Below are positions 61,189-64,000 of a stretch of DNA of 64,000 nt, one piece after another. The position numbers and the translations under genes are program-made. Source of the stretch: an uncultured Fibrobacter sp. (GTDB lineage Bacteria; Fibrobacterota; Fibrobacteria; Fibrobacterales; Fibrobacteraceae); NCBI GenBank assembly GCA_934700345.1, contig CAKUXP010000002.1, positions 121,816-185,815 on the forward strand. The letters are read 5' to 3'. The notes beneath the pieces were generated by a model. It worked only from the letters and a program-made list of their open reading frames with translations, was not told the origin of the DNA and ran no database searches. Position 1 is the first letter of the stretch, and each line of letters begins with the position of its first letter.

Positions 61189-61189
61189 A
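61137..61189 (-). repeat. Direct repeat, copy 1 (5' end of the glycosyltransferase gene)
   Basis: 53 bp that match 63102-63155 with three substitutions and one extra T in the second copy. Here it is the intact coding start of the glycosyltransferase. Confidence 0.85.
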
Positions 61190-61200
61190 ACACCTTACTC

Positions 61201-62010
61201 CTATTTTAAGGTTGCCATCCGGCTCGTGCCGTTTACGCGGACGATATAGTTTCCCGGAGTCTGCAACGTGATGCTTGTTGTTGCTCCGGCAAGCGGTTTG
61301 GAGGCGGCGACTAGGTGACCAAGTGCGTCAAAGATGCGGACTACGCCTCCTTGCGCATTGGACAATGTGACGGTCATGCCTTCCACTGCGAGATGGAACG
61401 AGGGCTGTACGGTTTTCCAAATAATGGGTGTTCCGTCAGAAGAACTGCTATTTGCTTTCGACGAGGAGGACGAAACCGGCTTTGAGGAAGAGCTGCTTGC
61501 GTTCTCGGAGGAAGAAGACATTGCGTCACTTGAAGACGATTCTATCACCGAGCTGCTAGAAACGCTACTGGAGGAGAATTCGATTTCCGACGAGCTGGAT
61601 TCAACAGAAGTTGAACTAGACGATTCTGCACTAGAACTGCTTGACAATCCGAATTTCGAGTAAAACGCCTCACAGGTTCCCTCGCTCACGAGAATCGGAT
61701 AATTTCCTGCGCAGTATTGCCACATACCGCTATCGTCATCAAGGCCGGCGTTCTGTCTTGCGGTTTTCTTTTCTTCAAGGCAAACTTTTTCGGCTTCAAG
61801 TGACTTCACTTCCATTTCTTGGACAGCCTTGCTTTCGGCAATCACTGCCTTGTCGCATTTTGCTTTAAACACCTGCAGTTGTTCGGCATCCTGTTTTTCA
61901 AGGATCGCAAGCAAGTCATAAACAAGAACTTTACTTGTAGGCGTTTCAACAGAAAGCCTAAATAAATTCACATTTTTTGTGCAGAAATCTTGCGCGAAAC
62001 GACAAATCAT
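61201..62010 (-). CDS. Serine-rich-linker protein with C-terminal sorting domain, no signal peptide
   Basis: 269 residues starting at the ATG at 62010 with GGAG 6 nt upstream. Residues 1-120 are a helical cysteine-containing region (LEKQDAEQLQVFKAKCDKAV, then KVCLEEKKTARQ); 120-200 is a linker of SSSS blocks; the last 70 residues are a type IX-type sorting tail (VRIFDALGHLVAASKP and PGNYIVRVNG). Proteins with this tail need a signal peptide, which is missing, so the 5' part has probably been replaced. It starts 3 nt after the FISUMP lipoprotein stop. Confidence 0.6.
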   Translation of the reverse strand: MICRFAQDFCTKNVNLFRLSVETPTSKVLVYDLLAILEKQDAEQLQVFKAKCDKAVIAESKAVQEMEVKSLEAEKVCLEEKKTARQNAGLDDDSGMWQYCAGNYPILVSEGTCEAFYSKFGLSSSSSAESSSSTSVESSSSEIEFSSSSVSSSSVIESSSSDAMSSSSENASSSSSKPVSSSSSKANSSSSDGTPIIWKTVQPSFHLAVEGMTVTLSNAQGGVVRIFDALGHLVAASKPLAGATTSITLQTPGNYIVRVNGTSRMATLK

Positions 62011-62013
62011 AAA

Positions 62014-63096
62014 TCACTCCGAGTCTTTTATACAACGAACAGAAACCGCCATACAATCCTCATCTGGTCTATAAAGAGGGGCATTTTCATTATACATCGA
62101 TATACGTATAACTCTACTTTTATCGCTGACAGAAAACTGTGCTGATTCGCTCATTCCATAATACTTAGAGGAGTATTTGCTTTTATATCCTGCAGCATAT
62201 GCAGAAAATTCATATTCATTGGTCCCCCCCATATCCATTCCATCCCATTCCCTCCAGCTTGATTCGGCTTTTAAAAAGCCATTCTTATTCTCAGTATTAT
62301 CAAAAAGCATTTGCCATTCCAGAGAATCCGGCAAATGCCATCCTTCTGGACATATTTGAATTTTCCTTACGTCGTATGTATAAAGTCGTCCATAAAGATT
62401 GCAGTATTTTGTTGAATCATTATAACAGAAGCTCGATGTCCCTGCTTTATATTTATAATTCAGATTCTCAGCCATCCAAACCTGTTCGCCAATGGTCACC
62501 GTTTTATAGACTTGATTGTCACGCAAATCGGTTAAGATGTTATTTTCTGCATCATAAATACTCATCACTGTAGAAATCACTGAACTAGAATAAACTACAG
62601 AACTAGAGATTTCAATTTCCTGCGAACTGGACGACTTTTCTGATACTTCGGAACTCAACGATATTTCTGTTTTTACTGAACTTGAAGAACTTTCGTTCTT
62701 CACAGAACTAGACGATTCATTAAAAATTTCAGCACTCGATGATTCTGCGGTTTTCACAGAACTCGAAGAGTTTTCATTTTTCATCGAACTTGATGATTCA
62801 TCAAGGACTTCAGAACTAGATGACTTTTCCTTTTCCGCTGAACTTGATAAAAGCTCTTTCTTCTCGGAGCTGGACGACTCTGCGGAACTGGATGATTCGT
62901 CAAGGTTTTCGGAGCTCGATGGCTCATTGACCATCGCCGAACTAGGCAAAACATCAACACTCGATGAGCTATTAGCATCATCCACCAACAAAGATGTTTC
63001 CGGTGTCTGTTCAAAGGAATTGACGCCAGAACCGTCATCTCCACAAGATGTGAAAAACATGGCCAGCAAAATGATTAAGATGAGAACTCTAGACAT
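62014..63096 (-). CDS. FISUMP lipoprotein with serine-rich repeat linker
   Basis: 360 residues from the ATG at 63096. Lipobox FTSC (cysteine about 17), a 130-residue linker of repeated SSSS-E/K/N blocks, then a FISUMP domain: LRDNQVYKTVTIGEQVWMAEN, YCNLYGRLYTYD, CPEGWHLPDSLEWQ, SVRCIKDSE. The ribosome site AAGGA about 10 nt upstream comes from a copied piece of the glycosyltransferase coding sequence. It heads a minus-strand operon with the next two genes. Function unknown. Confidence 0.8.
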   Translation of the reverse strand: MSRVLILIILLAMFFTSCGDDGSGVNSFEQTPETSLLVDDANSSSSVDVLPSSAMVNEPSSSENLDESSSSAESSSSEKKELLSSSAEKEKSSSSEVLDESSSSMKNENSSSSVKTAESSSAEIFNESSSSVKNESSSSSVKTEISLSSEVSEKSSSSQEIEISSSVVYSSSVISTVMSIYDAENNILTDLRDNQVYKTVTIGEQVWMAENLNYKYKAGTSSFCYNDSTKYCNLYGRLYTYDVRKIQICPEGWHLPDSLEWQMLFDNTENKNGFLKAESSWREWDGMDMGGTNEYEFSAYAAGYKSKYSSKYYGMSESAQFSVSDKSRVIRISMYNENAPLYRPDEDCMAVSVRCIKDSE

Positions 63097-63101
63097 GAGC
63101 A

Positions 63102-63155
63102 CCTGTTCCTTATAGACATCAAGCCAGAAGAGGATTTTTTTTCTTGTCAGCCATA
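63102..63155 (-). pseudogene. Direct repeat, copy 2: broken 5' fragment of the glycosyltransferase gene
   Basis: Matches 61137-61189. ATG GCT GAC AAG is intact, but one extra A in the run shifts the frame and a stop follows after 11 codons (MADKKKNPLLA). Only this first piece of the gene is present, ending just before the FISUMP lipoprotein start, for which it supplies the ribosome-binding site. Confidence 0.75.
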
Positions 63156-63170
63156 TAGAACCTCTAAGGT

Positions 63171-64000
63171 TTAGTTATCCTTTATACAACGAACAGAATA
63201 GCCCGCATTTACAAAATTAGTCTTACTAAATTCAACAGAATTATTTGTCACGGTCAATACTTGAACAGAACTAACTAGACCTTCATAGGTTGCTGATAAA
63301 AGATTTATTCGTTTATTTATATTTTGAAATAAAATATCAGGATTTATTTCTCTATTATTGTTATAAAAATACGCATACCCACTAGGAATTAATGATAATC
63401 CAGTGGAATTATTCCCTATGGTCCAATTTTGATACGAAGATGAAACCAATGCTGTTCTTGCACAATTGTTAATTTTTTTTAAATCACTAACTAGAGGAAT
63501 TCTCCAACCATCTGGACAAATTCCTTGTATGTGATTTGTATCTAACGATTTTAGATAAGAATATAATCTTGTTTGATTTTGATCGTATCCTAAAGCAGCA
63601 GAAACGTCATACAACCTGCCATGAACACTACAATTACTTTCATTATTGTTATAGCACCAAGAATGTTCTATCAAATAGCTATTTTGTTCCGCCTCATAAT
63701 AATTTAAATTTTCTGCCATCCATGTTTGGTTGTCGATGATTACGACTTTGTAAACTTGACCGTCTCTTGAATCTATAATCGTGTCATAAGGAATAGAAGG
63801 ATTCAGATACTTCCAATTTAATTTGGAAAATTCACTCGATGAGGACTCTTCCGTGTTGTTACTTGAAGAGGAAGACTTGTTCTCCGTACTCGACGAAGAA
63901 TTTTCCGTGCTGGAAGAAGTCCCGTTACTTGAAGAGGAAGACTTGTTCTCCGTACTCGACGAAGAATTTTCCGTGCTGGAAGAAGTCCCGTTACTTGAAG
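63171..64000 (-). CDS. FISUMP protein with serine-rich repeats (5' end beyond the window)
   Basis: The minus-strand frame is open to base 64000, so the N-terminus is missing; 276 residues are visible. The upstream 80 residues form SSSS/TENKS/NGTSS repeats, then the FISUMP domain: SRDGQVYKVVIIDNQTWMAEN, HGRLYDVSAAL, CPDGWRIPLVSDL and GYSVRCIKDN. Compared with its neighbours it is unusually AT-rich and asparagine-rich, which suggests a different origin. An ATG at 63719 exists but would cut off the domain start. Confidence 0.75.
   Translation of the reverse strand, partial: SSNGTSSSTENSSSSTENKSSSSSNGTSSSTENSSSSTENKSSSSSNNTEESSSSEFSKLNWKYLNPSIPYDTIIDSRDGQVYKVVIIDNQTWMAENLNYYEAEQNSYLIEHSWCYNNNESNCSVHGRLYDVSAALGYDQNQTRLYSYLKSLDTNHIQGICPDGWRIPLVSDLKKINNCARTALVSSSYQNWTIGNNSTGLSLIPSGYAYFYNNNREINPDILFQNINKRINLLSATYEGLVSSVQVLTVTNNSVEFSKTNFVNAGYSVRCIKDN
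63861..64000 (-). repeat. 66-bp tandem repeat in the serine-rich linker
   Basis: Units begin at about 63861, 63927 and 63993 (exact 66-bp period, 22 codons) and continue out of the window. The visible copies are identical at DNA level, so the array is recent or homogenised. Confidence 0.85.

Noticed and set aside
61137..63155. Composite transposon bounded by the 53-bp direct repeats
   Set aside because: No transposase, no terminal inverted repeats; the repeat is simply the 5' end of a glycosyltransferase gene.
63861..64000. 66-bp repeats as a CRISPR array or mobile-element end
   Set aside because: No spacers; they encode a Ser-rich linker in frame.

Overview
The window looks like a chromosomal segment of a Fibrobacter-type bacterium (Fibrobacterota). 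The evidence is five copies of the Fibrobacter 'major paralogous' (FISUMP) domain, a secreted family 9 cellulase with a C-terminal sorting tail of the type IX secretion type, serine-rich linkers, a meso-diaminopimelate dehydrogenase lysine route and a HisA of the eukaryote-like branch. Genes are dense, with many 4-nt start/stop overlaps. I saw no rRNA, tRNA, transposase or CRISPR array.

Layout. 1-9 kb: the end of a LysR regulator, a FISUMP lipoprotein, a split threonine/serine exporter, a decayed MetE-like gene, a flavodoxin-type lipoprotein, an MFS exporter, dapB, hemB, a second FISUMP protein and a decayed lipoprotein gene. 9-22 kb: serC and a degenerate HD protein on the minus strand; then a tight plus-strand run (family-57-like glycosidase without its catalytic motifs, STAS-like membrane protein, lytic transglycosylase, TolC-like protein, MlaC-like protein, DUF2953-like protein, rsuA); then HU, dusB, lysA, a CBM48 protein with a histone-like tail, and rpe.

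22-37 kb: the most notable region is a complete aryl-polyene (APE) biosynthetic cluster. Two acyl carrier proteins, a three-domain fusion (ApeG membrane domain, ApeH AMP-ligase, ApeI dehydratase), a glycosyltransferase, a lauroyl-transferase-like enzyme, a thioesterase, a LolA-like carrier, an MMPL exporter, a DUF3261 lipoprotein, ketosynthase, dehydratase, ketoreductase and a second ketosynthase lie on the plus strand. An acyltransferase, a partner ketosynthase-like protein and a methyltransferase face them on the minus strand, directly behind aspartokinase lysC. Together they should load an aryl starter, extend it to a polyene, methylate it and move it to the outer membrane.

38-64 kb: a stand-alone sigma-54 activator, pta, a GH9 cellulase, vsr, a DUF975 protein, a lipoprotein/outer-membrane protein pair, a Yej/Dpp-type ABC transporter without binding protein, a collagen-repeat FISUMP lipoprotein, a 31-residue basic protein, recD2, dut, ddh, an outer-membrane protein, a lipocalin-like protein and hisA. 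The last 4.5 kb is a rearranged minus-strand accessory block of FISUMP and serine-rich proteins and a UDP-glycosyltransferase whose 5' end is duplicated.

Decayed genes are seen at about 2.7, 8.65, 40.5, 59.6 and 63.1 kb. A recurring TATMTTTS element precedes many genes and in some lies only 3-5 nt before the start codon.
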